A stretch of 64,000 nt of DNA from the NCBI RefSeq assembly GCF_000143885.2, contig NC_018581.1, positions 4,092,001 through 4,156,000 on the forward strand. The letters run 5' to 3'. Below the pieces are notes generated by a model, which saw nothing but the letters and a program-made list of their open reading frames with translations, did not search any database and was not told the DNA's origin. The stretch comes from Gordonia sp. KTR9 (GTDB lineage Bacteria; Actinomycetota; Actinomycetes; Mycobacteriales; Mycobacteriaceae). Position 1 is the first letter of the stretch. Each line of letters opens with the position of its first letter. The position numbers and the translations under genes were made by a program. Shown piece by piece: positions 56,053-64,000 of this stretch.

Positions 56053-56916
56053 GTGGGACGAATCACCGCACGCCGCCGCGTCACCCGCATCCGTCGCGAT
56101 GCGGCACCGACGCACCGTGCCGACACCCTGGCCGTCGAGGAACCGCTCGAGATCCGAGTCGGCGGGCGCTCACTCACGGTCACCATGCGCACCCCCGGCG
56201 ACGACTTCGAACTCGTCGCCGGCTACCTCGTCTCCGAGGGCGTCGTGACCACCGGCGCGGACTTCTCCACGGCGCGCTATTGCGCAGGCACCGACGCCCA
56301 GGGCGCCAACACCTACAACGTCGTCGACGCCACGCTCGCCACCCACGTCCCGCCTCCCGGACCCGATCTGGTCCGCGTCAACACCGTCACGAGCGCATGC
56401 GGGATCTGCGGCAAGGACTCCATCGCCGCGGTGACCACCGCCTCCGTCCACGACCCCGCCGCGGACACCATGACCGTCGCCGCCGGCACCGTTCTCGACC
56501 TCCCCGACCGGTTGCGCGCCGAACAGAACGTCTTCGACAAGACCGGCGGCCTGCACGCCGCCGCGCTCTTCGGCAGCGACGGGCAGCTCCTCGCCGTGCG
56601 CGAGGACGTCGGCCGGCACAACGCGGTGGACAAGGTGATCGGGTGGGCTGTCCTCGCCGACCGGTTGCCGCTGTCGAACACGATTCTGCAGGTCTCCGGA
56701 CGCGCGAGCTTCGAACTCGTCCAGAAGGCCGCGATGGCGGGAATCCCGATGCTCTGCGCGGTGTCGGCGCCCTCGTCACTCGCGGCCGACGCCGCCGACG
56801 ATCTCGGCATCACCCTCGTCGGCTTCTCCCGCGGAGAGTCGATGGTGATCTACTCGCGACCCGACCGGATCTCCCAACAGGGCGCGATCACCGAAACGGT
56901 CGCGGTCCCCCACTGA
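56053..56916 (+). CDS. fdhD: formate dehydrogenase accessory sulfurtransferase FdhD
   Basis: 287 residues. [20 protein letters not shown], the catalytic [12 protein letters not shown] near residue 115 (CxxC persulfide site), and [18 protein letters not shown] are the FdhD signatures. The protein sulfurates the molybdenum cofactor of formate dehydrogenases, and no formate dehydrogenase gene is seen in this window. GTG 56053 chosen from the TATCGT box. Confidence 0.92.
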   Translation: MGRITARRRVTRIRRDAAPTHRADTLAVEEPLEIRVGGRSLTVTMRTPGDDFELVAGYLVSEGVVTTGADFSTARYCAGTDAQGANTYNVVDATLATHVPPPGPDLVRVNTVTSACGICGKDSIAAVTTASVHDPAADTMTVAAGTVLDLPDRLRAEQNVFDKTGGLHAAALFGSDGQLLAVREDVGRHNAVDKVIGWAVLADRLPLSNTILQVSGRASFELVQKAAMAGIPMLCAVSAPSSLAADAADDLGITLVGFSRGESMVIYSRPDRISQQGAITETVAVPH

Positions 56917-56940
56917 GGTCGTCGTCGCGGCGCGGCGGCG

Positions 56941-59034
56941 TCAGCCTTCTCGCGACGCCGCCAATCGGACCAGTTGACCGGTCGTGGCGTCCGGCAGGTA
57001 TGCCCGCGAAATGGCCACCCCGATACGTGGGAGGTCGGATTCGTCACGGAACGCCAGGTAGACCGGCTCGTACCGGGGGTTGAACTTCTTCTTGAAGGTG
57101 TGCAGCGACCGGAACCCGTAGTACGGCTCGAGTGCGGCCCCCAGCGTGTCGAGCAATTTGTCCAACGGCTCGGCCTCGAAGTCGCCGGTCCGGGCCAGCG
57201 GGGCGCCCGACAGCGAGATGAACTGCGCACCTTCGTCTTTGAAAGCGACCGCCGACGATGCGATGAGATATTCGACGACCGGGCCGAACCCGTCGGTGCG
57301 GCGCCTCATGATGTCGAGTGTCCAGCCCGCGATGTCGCCGCCCGGAGCGAACACCGGCAACCACGAGAGCACGCCGTGCACGTTGCCCGTCGGGTCCACC
57401 GCGAGTGCAACCCTCACCGCGGGATCCATGGCCTCCTCGACACTGCCCAGGGTGAAACCCATCTCGGGTAGGCCCTTGTCCCCCACCCATTCCTCCGAGA
57501 TGGCGCGCACCTGGGTCTTGACGGCGAACGACTCGTCGGCGAGCGAGACCATGCGCATCGAGATGTCCTGCTTGGCAGCCTTGTTCATCGCCGACCGCAC
57601 GTGTTGCCACGGCTTGCCCTTGAACTCCAGGCCCGGCAGGTCGACGATCGTGTCCTCCGCGATCTGCACACTTAGCCACCCGCGCTCGGTGACGATCTCC
57701 GACGTCGCCGAACCGATCGAGAACCAGCAGGGCGTGGCGCCGGCACCTTCGGCGAGTTCGACGAAGGCGTCTACCGCGTCACGCAGCCGGTCGGGCGCAC
57801 ACACCGGATCGGCGAGCGCCACCATCGTGCCGACATGCTTGCGGTAGGTCACCACGGACTGATCGTCGAGGTCGCGTGCGTCCCCGGTGAATTGGTAGCT
57901 GTTGCCCGGCCACGTCGTCATCCACGACATGGTGCCGCCGCCGTGCACGCGGAGCAGCTCCCCGACGCGGCCGACCGGGTCGTCGACCTCGCCGGAGGTA
58001 CCGACCTGACGTACGCGCCACGGCACCGCGAAGGCGAACCGGCCGGGTATGAGGATCGCGAGGACCACCACCCACAGGAGCGTGGTCCCGAGCGTCACCG
58101 CGCCTTCCGACGACACGTCGGTGAAGACGACGAGGACCACCGCGAGCACGGTCGCGAGGACGTTGAGCGCACCGAGGACGACGGCCACCCACCATGCCCA
58201 TCGTTTGCCGCGCCGCAGCTGGTCGGCGATGAGCACGTTGACGACGAGGCCGATCAGCATCGTGAACAGCGAGTCGTCACCGGAATCGGTGGGTCCCAGC
58301 GGCCCGCTGCCCGGAAACAGGAAGACCAAGAGGTTCGCGACCGCGATGACCAGCAGCGCGGCGCACCCCAGCATGCGGACCTCACGCCGCGTGCGGGGAA
58401 CCCAGCCGCGCTCGTTGGTGGCGAAGAACTTCTCCCCGACGACCATCATGATGACCGTTGCGAGGACGTATTCGACCGAGGCGAGGGTCCCCTCGAACAG
58501 GAACGCGATCGAGACGATCGCCCCCAGCAGGACCCGGACGCGCAACCGCCACGGCGAACGGACGGTCGCCGAGGCCACGGCCACGGCCGACACGACCAGC
58601 GCCCCAACGCCGGTGGCACGCGAGTCCGCCAGTTGTTCCGCCCAGCGCCAGGACGTGACCTCCGATGACAGCAACCACAACAGCAGGACGGTCAGCAGAC
58701 ACGAGACCAGGTGGCCGGCGACACCGACCAGAATGGCCCGCACGGTGCCCAATTGCCACTCGGCCCAACCCATTCCGACGATCACGGCCACCACAGCCAG
58801 CAGGTACAACCAGGGCCCGGGCTCGACGAACGCGGACGTGACGGGCGTCCACCATGGCCCCTCCCGAAGAGCGGGCAGCCCGAACGCGACATCCCGATAC
58901 CAGGATTTGTCCGATGCCCGGCCCCACAGCGAGCCGGTCGTCGCACCGACGATCAGCAGGGCCGTCGCGAGGGCGATGGTGAACGGAAGCCGGCGCACGA
59001 CGATGAGCCAGGACACGTCAGAATGCATGGTCAA
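56941..59034 (-). CDS. MprF/DUF2156-type membrane protein with a rhomboid-like N-terminal half
   Basis: 697 residues. The N-terminal about 330 residues contain eight to ten helices, beginning MHSDVSWLIVVRRLPFTIAL. Its early part (WWTPVTSAFVEPGPWLYL, then GMGWAEWQLGTVRAILVGV) has the layout of a rhomboid fold. The C-terminal half is the phosphatidylglycerol lysyltransferase (DUF2156) domain with GGGTMSWMTTWPGNSYQF, YRKHVGTMVALADPVC, PGLEFKGKPWQHVRSAMNKA, and PYYGFRSLHTFKKKFNPRYEPVYL. It probably transfers an amino acid to a lipid or scans lipids. The exact substrate is unknown. It is encoded between fdhD and map on the opposite strand to fdhD. Confidence 0.85.
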   Translation of the reverse strand: MTMHSDVSWLIVVRRLPFTIALATALLIVGATTGSLWGRASDKSWYRDVAFGLPALREGPWWTPVTSAFVEPGPWLYLLAVVAVIVGMGWAEWQLGTVRAILVGVAGHLVSCLLTVLLLWLLSSEVTSWRWAEQLADSRATGVGALVVSAVAVASATVRSPWRLRVRVLLGAIVSIAFLFEGTLASVEYVLATVIMMVVGEKFFATNERGWVPRTRREVRMLGCAALLVIAVANLLVFLFPGSGPLGPTDSGDDSLFTMLIGLVVNVLIADQLRRGKRWAWWVAVVLGALNVLATVLAVVLVVFTDVSSEGAVTLGTTLLWVVVLAILIPGRFAFAVPWRVRQVGTSGEVDDPVGRVGELLRVHGGGTMSWMTTWPGNSYQFTGDARDLDDQSVVTYRKHVGTMVALADPVCAPDRLRDAVDAFVELAEGAGATPCWFSIGSATSEIVTERGWLSVQIAEDTIVDLPGLEFKGKPWQHVRSAMNKAAKQDISMRMVSLADESFAVKTQVRAISEEWVGDKGLPEMGFTLGSVEEAMDPAVRVALAVDPTGNVHGVLSWLPVFAPGGDIAGWTLDIMRRRTDGFGPVVEYLIASSAVAFKDEGAQFISLSGAPLARTGDFEAEPLDKLLDTLGAALEPYYGFRSLHTFKKKFNPRYEPVYLAFRDESDLPRIGVAISRAYLPDATTGQLVRLAASREG

Positions 59035-59180
59035 CGGTACGACGAGACGGCCGCGCCCACACGGTCATCGCCCATGATCAGTCACTCCGCAGGCGTCGCA
59101 CACCAGCGTTCGTCATACCGGCGGCGCCAGACGACGGGCTCGTCGTGGATGTGGAGGACACCCGGATCGAGCCCCAGACC

Positions 59181-59226
59181 TCAACTCGACTCCCAGACCT
59201 CGATCGAAGTCTGTCGGTCGAGTTGA
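59181..59226. repeat. 46-bp near-palindrome downstream of map
   Basis: Outer arms TCAACTCGAC (59181-59190) and GTCGAGTTGA (59217-59226) are perfect, and an inner near-palindrome CAGACCTCGATCGAAGTCTG (59194-59213) shares the same centre. In total 19 of 23 base pairs match. It lies 50 bp past the map stop codon, so it may terminate the spc operon transcript or be a repeat element. The remaining part of the 241-bp gap shows nothing else. Confidence 0.65.
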
Positions 59227-59275
59227 CGCCTGCCGGTCGCGGGACCGATGGCCATCCTGCGCGTAGCGCTCAGAC

Positions 59276-60073
59276 TCAGGCGGGGCGATTGGTGAGGATG
59301 CGCGGGCCGTCGGCGGTGACCGCGACGGTGTGTTCCCAATGTGCGGAGCGCGATCCGTCATCGGTGACGACGGTCCAGTCGTCGTCGAGGACGGTGGTCT
59401 CGGTGGTGCCGAGCGTCAGCATCGGCTCGATGGCGAGCGTGGACCCGATGACGAGCGTCGGCCCCTTACCCGGCTCACCCTCGTTGGCCAGGAACGGGTC
59501 CATGTGCATCTCGCGGCCGATCCCGTGTCCGCCATAGCCGTCCACGATGCCGAATGCCCGACCGAACTTCTTCTCGGCGGCTCGAGTGCCGAGTTCGATG
59601 GCATGGGAGATGTCGGTGAGACGTGCACCGTCGACCATCGCCGCGATACCCGCCTCCATCGACAGGCGCGTCGCCTCGGACAGCTCCTCGTCCGCGGCGG
59701 AGAGTGCCCCCACACCGAAGGTCCAGGCCGAGTCGCCGTGCCATCCGTCGAGGATCGCACCGCAGTCGATCGACACCAGATCGCCGTCGGCGAGAACGAC
59801 CTCCGCAGACGGGATCCCGTGGACGACCACCTCGTTCACCGAGCTGCAGATGGAGCCGGGGAAGCCGTGGTAGCCCTTGAACGACGGCACCGCGCCGGCT
59901 CCCCGGATCACGGACTCGGCCACCTCGTCGAGATCGAGGGTGCTCACCCCCGGTTTCGCCGCATCGCGTACCGCGACCAAAGCGGCCCCGACGACCGCAC
60001 CGGCGGCAGCCATGGCGTCGAGCTCGCCCGCGCTGCGGAACGGGACGACACGCTTGCGCTTACGAAACCCCAT
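59276..60073 (-). CDS. map: type I methionine aminopeptidase
   Basis: 265 residues. [27 protein letters not shown], the metal ligands [18 protein letters not shown] (Asp pair), [13 protein letters not shown] (His), and [22 protein letters not shown] (Glu) are all present. It removes N-terminal methionine from new proteins. Located directly behind adk (37-bp gap), as in the secY-adk-map block. Confidence 0.97.
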   Translation of the reverse strand: MGFRKRKRVVPFRSAGELDAMAAAGAVVGAALVAVRDAAKPGVSTLDLDEVAESVIRGAGAVPSFKGYHGFPGSICSSVNEVVVHGIPSAEVVLADGDLVSIDCGAILDGWHGDSAWTFGVGALSAADEELSEATRLSMEAGIAAMVDGARLTDISHAIELGTRAAEKKFGRAFGIVDGYGGHGIGREMHMDPFLANEGEPGKGPTLVIGSTLAIEPMLTLGTTETTVLDDDWTVVTDDGSRSAHWEHTVAVTADGPRILTNRPA

Positions 60074-60110
60074 GCGTTACAGCGATTCCTCGGTTGTCAG
60101 GAAACGCGGG

Positions 60111-60665
60111 TCAGGAGACGCCGGCGCCGAGCGCGCTCAGGACGCGCTGGTGGACGCCCTGGATGTCGCCGACCGCGTCGATGGTCTTGACCTGGTCGCC
60201 GTAGTAGGCGAGCAGCGGCGCGGTCTCACGGGTGTAGACGTCCATCCGGTTGCGGATGACCTCTTCGGTGTCGTCGGCGCGACCACGCGCCAGCATGCGC
60301 TCCACGACGACGTCGGTGTCGACGACGAACGAGAGCACCGCGTCGAGCGAGGCGTCGAGGTTCGCCAGGATGTCGTTGAGGGCGTCGGCCTGCTCGGTCG
60401 AGCGCGGGAAGCCGTCGAGGATGAAGCCCTTCGCCGCGTCCGGCTCACCGACGCGGGCGCGGACCATGTCCACGGTGATCTCGGACGGGACGAGGTTGCC
60501 GGCGTCGAGGTACTTCTTGGCTTCCACACCCACGGCGGTGCCCTGGGAGATGTTGGCGCGGAAGAGATCGCCGGTCGAGATGTGGGGAATCCCGAGTGCT
60601 TCGCTCAAGAGTTCCGCCTGGGTGCCTTTACCTGCTCCGGGCGGGCCGAGGATGACAAGTCTCAC
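60111..60665 (-). CDS. adk: adenylate kinase
   Basis: 184 residues, short-lid form as in M. tuberculosis. [20 protein letters not shown] is the P-loop, [15 protein letters not shown] follows, and the short lid is [17 protein letters not shown] start overlaps the secY stop by GTGA (60662-60665). It balances ATP, ADP and AMP. Confidence 0.97.
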   Translation of the reverse strand: MRLVILGPPGAGKGTQAELLSEALGIPHISTGDLFRANISQGTAVGVEAKKYLDAGNLVPSEITVDMVRARVGEPDAAKGFILDGFPRSTEQADALNDILANLDASLDAVLSFVVDTDVVVERMLARGRADDTEEVIRNRMDVYTRETAPLLAYYGDQVKTIDAVGDIQGVHQRVLSALGAGVS

Positions 60666-61990
60666 TTCAGGAACCCTTCGTACTTGCGTTGCATCAACTG
60701 ACTGTTGATCTGTTTCATCGTGTCCAGACCCACGCCGACCATGATCAACACGGCCGTACCACCGAACGGCAGGTTCTGGACGTTGCCGCTGTTGCCGATC
60801 TCGAGGAACAGGTTCGGGAGTACCGCGATGATACCGAGGTAGATCGAGCCCGGCAGAGTGATGCGACTGAGCACATACCCGAGATATTCGGCGGTCGGGG
60901 CACCCGGTCGGATGCCCGGGATGAACCCACCGTACTTCTTCATCTCGTCGGCGCGCTCTTCTGGATTGAACGTCACAGCCACGTAGAAGTACGTGAAGAA
61001 GATGATCATCAGGAAGTACACGGCGATGTAGACGCCGTTGCTGGGGTCGGTCAGATACCTGGTGACGTACTCCTGCCAGGTCGATTGCGTCCCATCGGGA
61101 TTGCGCGTGAGTTCGACGATCAGCTGGGGCAGGTACAGCAGAGACGAGGCGAAGATCACCGGGATGACGCCGGCCTGGTTGACCTTCAGCGGCAGGTACG
61201 TCGACGATCCGCCGTACATCTTCCGGCCGACCATGCGCTTGGCGTACTGCACCGGGATGCGCCGCTGGCCCTGCTCGATGAAGACCACGCCGGCGATGAT
61301 GATCAGCACGGCGACACACACCAGCGCGAAGACGAGTCCGCCGCGGCTGTTCAGGATGGAGCGACCCTCGGCCGGGATGCGGGCGGCGATACCGGCGAAG
61401 ATCAGGAGCGACATGCCGTTGCCGATGCCGCGCTCGGTGATGAGCTCACCGAACCACATGACGACACAGGCGCCGGCGGTCATGACGAGCACGATGATCG
61501 ACAGACCGAAGATGCTCGAGTCGTTGAGCACCTCGCCGCTGGTCGCACAGGACTGCGGAAGGAGCTGGCCGCGATCGGCGAGGGCCACGATGCCGGTCGA
61601 CTGCAGCAATGCCAGAGCGACGGCGAGATAACGCGTGTACTGCGTCATCTTGGCCTGGCCGGCCTGGCCCTCCTTGCGGAGCTGCTCGAACCGCGGGATG
61701 ACCACGGTGAGCAGCTGCACGATGATGGCCGCGGTGATGTACGGCATGATGCCGATCGCGAACACCGACAGCTGGAGCAGTGCGCCACCGGAGAACAGGT
61801 TGATCAGGGAGTAGACCGAGCTCGACTCACCCGAGGAGACCTCGTCGAGACACGCCCGCACGGCCTGGTAGTCCACGCCCGGGGACGGGACCGTCGCACC
61901 CAGCCGATACAGGACGATGATGCCGAGAACGAAGAGGATCTTCTTCCTCAGGTCCGGCGTCCGAATGGCCGCGAAGAGGGGGGAAAGCAC
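60662..61990 (-). CDS. secY: protein translocase subunit SecY
   Basis: 442 residues with ten membrane helices. [45 protein letters not shown] pattern ([16 protein letters not shown]), and [17 protein letters not shown] on the cytosolic loop. It forms the channel for proteins driven by SecA1 (secA at 23792-26611). AGGAGG stands five bases upstream of the ATG. The promoter is probably in the 205-bp gap upstream, which also holds the rplO terminator. Confidence 0.97.
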   Translation of the reverse strand: MLSPLFAAIRTPDLRKKILFVLGIIVLYRLGATVPSPGVDYQAVRACLDEVSSGESSSVYSLINLFSGGALLQLSVFAIGIMPYITAAIIVQLLTVVIPRFEQLRKEGQAGQAKMTQYTRYLAVALALLQSTGIVALADRGQLLPQSCATSGEVLNDSSIFGLSIIVLVMTAGACVVMWFGELITERGIGNGMSLLIFAGIAARIPAEGRSILNSRGGLVFALVCVAVLIIIAGVVFIEQGQRRIPVQYAKRMVGRKMYGGSSTYLPLKVNQAGVIPVIFASSLLYLPQLIVELTRNPDGTQSTWQEYVTRYLTDPSNGVYIAVYFLMIIFFTYFYVAVTFNPEERADEMKKYGGFIPGIRPGAPTAEYLGYVLSRITLPGSIYLGIIAVLPNLFLEIGNSGNVQNLPFGGTAVLIMVGVGLDTMKQINSQLMQRKYEGFLK

Positions 61991-62123
61991 TAACTCCTCC
62001 TAGGAACGACCACGCGAGGCGTACGTCCCGGGTCGATGCGACCCGGTCCCCGTGTGCTCGGCAATCGACGATGATCTTTCGGGATGCGGCGATCTTGCGG
62101 TGTCCGGCGGGACAACGTCTGAG

Positions 62124-62129
62124 ACTCTA
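62124..62129 (-). promoter_or_regulatory. putative -10 box TAGAGT of the secY-adk-map operon
   Basis: TAGAGT on the minus strand, about 130 bases upstream of the secY ATG and just downstream (in the direction of transcription) of the rplO terminator. No confident -35 box. Confidence 0.35.
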
Positions 62130-62150
62130 ACAGTCACACCGAAACGCCCC

Positions 62151-62181
62151 GGTCGGGCGGCAGCGATGCTGCCGCCCGACC
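62151..62181 (-). terminator. hairpin terminator after rplO
   Basis: A 14-bp perfect stem GGTCGGGCGGCAGC, loop GAT, GCTGCCGCCCGACC lies 15 bp past the rplO stop. GC-rich, with no U-tract. It probably terminates or attenuates the upstream ribosomal transcript before secY. Confidence 0.75.
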
Positions 62182-62195
62182 GCGGTGTGTGTCCG

Positions 62196-62636
62196 TCAGA
62201 GTTCGGTGACGCTGCCGCCGGCAGCGGCGATCTTCTCCTTGGCGGAAGCGGTGAACTTGTCGGCGGTGATGTCGACCTTGACCGACAGGTCGCCGTCGCC
62301 GAGAACCTTCACCAGCTTGTTCTTGCGAACGGCGCCGGCCGCGACGAGCTCGTCGACGCCGATGGTGCCGCCCTGCGGGAACAGGCGTGCGATGTCGCCG
62401 ACGTTGACGACCTGGTACTCGATCCGGTTGCGGTTGGTGAAGCCCTTGAGCTTCGGCAGCCGCATGTGGATCGGCATCTGGCCACCCTCGAACCCGGCGG
62501 GCACGTTCTTGCGTGCCTTGGTGCCCTTGGTGCCGCGACCGGCGGTCTTACCCTTGGACCCCTCACCGCGACCCACGCGGGTCTTGTCGGTCTTCGACCC
62601 CGGTGCGGGGCGAAGGTGATGGAGTTTGATGGTCAT
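62196..62636 (-). CDS. rplO: 50S ribosomal protein L15
   Basis: 146 residues: [20 protein letters not shown], the [24 protein letters not shown] glycine/basic segment, and [21 protein letters not shown] 62636 overlaps the rpmD stop (ATGA). Confidence 0.98.
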   Translation of the reverse strand: MTIKLHHLRPAPGSKTDKTRVGRGEGSKGKTAGRGTKGTKARKNVPAGFEGGQMPIHMRLPKLKGFTNRNRIEYQVVNVGDIARLFPQGGTIGVDELVAAGAVRKNKLVKVLGDGDLSVKVDITADKFTASAKEKIAAAGGSVTEL

Positions 62637-62818
62637 GCTTGAACCTCTTCGACTGTCACGAGGTGACGAACCGCGTTGATGAGGCCGCGGTTGATCGGCG
62701 TGTCCTCGCGGGTGACGGTCTGGCGGATGCCCCGGAGTCCGAGGGTCCGCAGGCTGTCACGCTGATTCTTCTTGGTACCGATGGTGCCCTTGACCTGGGT
62801 GATCTTCAGCTCTGCCAT
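62633..62818 (-). CDS. rpmD: 50S ribosomal protein L30
   Basis: 61 residues, [40 protein letters not shown], ending [10 protein letters not shown]. Only two bases lie between it and the rpsE stop. Confidence 0.97.
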   Translation of the reverse strand: MAELKITQVKGTIGTKKNQRDSLRTLGLRGIRQTVTREDTPINRGLINAVRHLVTVEEVQA

Positions 62819-62820
62819 GA

Positions 62821-63468
62821 TCAGACTCCCTGTCCTGCACGGGCGCGCAGCATACCGGCCGGAGCGACGTCCTCGATCGGCAGACCGCGGCGGGCCGCGA
62901 CCTCTTCGGGACGCTGCAGCATCTTGAGTGCGGCAACGGTGGCGTGCACGACGTTGATGGCGTTGTCCGAGCCGAGGCTCTTGGCGAGGACGTCGTGGAC
63001 GCCCGCGCACTCGAGCACGGCACGCACCGCGCCACCGGCGATGACACCGGTACCGGGGCTGGCCGGGCGCAGCATGACGACACCGGCGGCCGCCTCACCC
63101 TGGACCGGGTGGGTGACGGTCGCGCCGATCATCGGCACGCGGAAGAAGTTCTTGCGAGCTTCCTCGACGCCCTTCTGGATCGCCGCCGGGACTTCCTTGG
63201 CCTTGCCGTAGCCGACACCGACCATGCCCTGGCCGTCGCCGACGACCACGAGAGCGGTGAACGAGAAACGGCGTCCGCCCTTGACCACCTTCGAGACGCG
63301 GTTGATGGTCACCACGCGCTCGAGCTGGTTGCGGTCCTGGTCGCGGCCGCCGCGATCGCGACGGTCGCCGCGGCCACCGCCGCGACGGTCGTTGCCGCCG
63401 CCCTGGTTGTTCTGGTTGTTGTCGTTACCGGCGGGTCCGTTTCCGCCGTCACGCTGACGTCCGGGCAT
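62821..63468 (-). CDS. rpsE: 30S ribosomal protein S5 with Arg/Gly/Asn-rich N-terminal extension
   Basis: 215 residues. The N-terminal 50 residues are low complexity ([20 protein letters not shown]), longer than in most bacteria but usual in mycolata. The S5 domain follows with [20 protein letters not shown] and [19 protein letters not shown]. It is located in the decoding-side body of the 30S subunit. Confidence 0.97.
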   Translation of the reverse strand: MPGRQRDGGNGPAGNDNNQNNQGGGNDRRGGGRGDRRDRGGRDQDRNQLERVVTINRVSKVVKGGRRFSFTALVVVGDGQGMVGVGYGKAKEVPAAIQKGVEEARKNFFRVPMIGATVTHPVQGEAAAGVVMLRPASPGTGVIAGGAVRAVLECAGVHDVLAKSLGSDNAINVVHATVAALKMLQRPEEVAARRGLPIEDVAPAGMLRARAGQGV

Positions 63469-63514
63469 CAGAGGTTCCCTCCGGTCATGTGGGTGTAGCT
63501 GGTGAAGATGGTCA

Positions 63515-63919
63515 TCAGAAGCTCAGGCCTCCCTCGCGGGCGGCATCGGCGAGCGCTGCGATCCGGCCGTGGTAGTCCTTGCCGCCACGGTCGAACACGA
63601 CGGCGTCGACGCCGGCGGCCTTGGCGCGGGCGGCGATGAGCTCGCCGACCTTGCGGGCCTGCGCCGACTTGTCGCCGCCTGCGGCACGCACGTCGGCCTC
63701 GATCGACGATGCCGCGGCCAGCGTCTTGCCGGCCAGGTCGTCGATGAGCTGGACGTGGATGTGGCGCGAGCTACGCTTGACCACGAGACGCGGACGGGCC
63801 GGGGTTCCGCTGACCTTCTTGCGGAGGCGGAAGTGGCGGTTGGCGGTCGCCTTGCGACGACGCGTCGACACGTCCTTGCCGACGGGCTTGCGAACTGTCT
63901 TGGTAGCTGTCTCACTCAT
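63515..63919 (-). CDS. rplR: 50S ribosomal protein L18
   Basis: 134 residues with [38 protein letters not shown] and [20 protein letters not shown]. The N-terminal 20 residues ([20 protein letters not shown]) are a basic extension. It binds 5S rRNA. Confidence 0.98.
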   Translation of the reverse strand: MSETATKTVRKPVGKDVSTRRRKATANRHFRLRKKVSGTPARPRLVVKRSSRHIHVQLIDDLAGKTLAAASSIEADVRAAGGDKSAQARKVGELIAARAKAAGVDAVVFDRGGKDYHGRIAALADAAREGGLSF

Positions 63920-63922
63920 GGC

Positions 63923-64000
63923 TTACTTACCCGTCTTTCCGACCTTGCGACGGATCTGCTCACCCTCGTAGCGAATGCCCTTGCCCTTGTAGGGGTCCGG
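63923..64000 (-). CDS. rplF: 50S ribosomal protein L6, C-terminal end (cut by window edge)
   Basis: The last 25 codons read PDPYKGKGIRYEGEQIRRKV, then GKTGK and stop, the conserved end of L6. The gene continues beyond base 64000. Three bases separate its stop from the rplR start. Confidence 0.93.
   Translation of the reverse strand, partial: PDPYKGKGIRYEGEQIRRKVGKTGK

Overview
The window is very GC-rich and gene-dense, and comes from an actinobacterium of the mycolic-acid group (Mycobacteriales). The gene order aroA-rsgA-desaturase-ferredoxin reductase-DUF6912-WS/DGAT-'Rv3235 family'-secA1-hpf-comF-lpqB-mtrB-mtrA-tmk-sahH closely follows the Mycobacterium tuberculosis Rv3227-Rv3248c region. 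Proteins of the type VII (ESX) secretion world are also present: WXG100, PE/PPE-like, EspG-like and EspI-like. Gordonia or a close relative is my best guess, an inference from gene content and protein style rather than from any marker comparison.

Layout. 1-3.8 kb: 3' end of an acyl-CoA dehydrogenase, an SDR dehydrogenase and a pair of bacterial-PH membrane proteins. 3.8-6.3 kb: a chromate resistance locus, with chrA divergent from a ChrB split into two overlapping genes. 6.3-13.1 kb: accessory genes (two small unknown proteins, a Tat-exported flavoprotein with a TetR regulator, a Nudix hydrolase, a xanthine/uracil permease, a cupin and a VOC protein). 13.2-36 kb: the conserved core listed above, including two tandem membrane desaturases and their probable reductase. 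These share a 20-bp operator that overlaps the -10 box in both promoters. 36-38 kb: an NSS-family methionine/alanine transporter with its tiny subunit. 38-45.6 kb: an ESX accessory/substrate island with no core secretion ATPase or channel genes in view. 45.6-48.9 kb: DedA, an alpha/beta hydrolase and two small membrane proteins. 48.9-64 kb: truA-rplQ-rpoA-rpsD-rpsK-rpsM-rpmJ-infA, then about 5.3 kb of unrelated genes, then map-adk-secY-rplO-rpmD-rpsE-rplR-rplF (partial). This is the alpha and spc ribosomal operons on one strand, separated by a foreign block.

How the genes work together. SecA1 and SecY are the motor and channel of general export. MtrAB-LpqB is the cell-envelope two-component system. 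The desaturases, ferredoxin reductase and WS/DGAT protein suggest coordinated acyl-lipid metabolism. The ESX island supplies substrates, a chaperone and accessory ATPase-type factors that must use secretion machinery encoded elsewhere.

Regulation visible in the sequence. At least six genes have a TANNNT hexamer 6-7 nt upstream of an ATG/GTG and no Shine-Dalgarno, which suggests leaderless mRNAs. Several strong hairpin terminators and dyads are listed. I saw no tRNA or rRNA genes, CRISPR arrays, insertion sequences or prophage.
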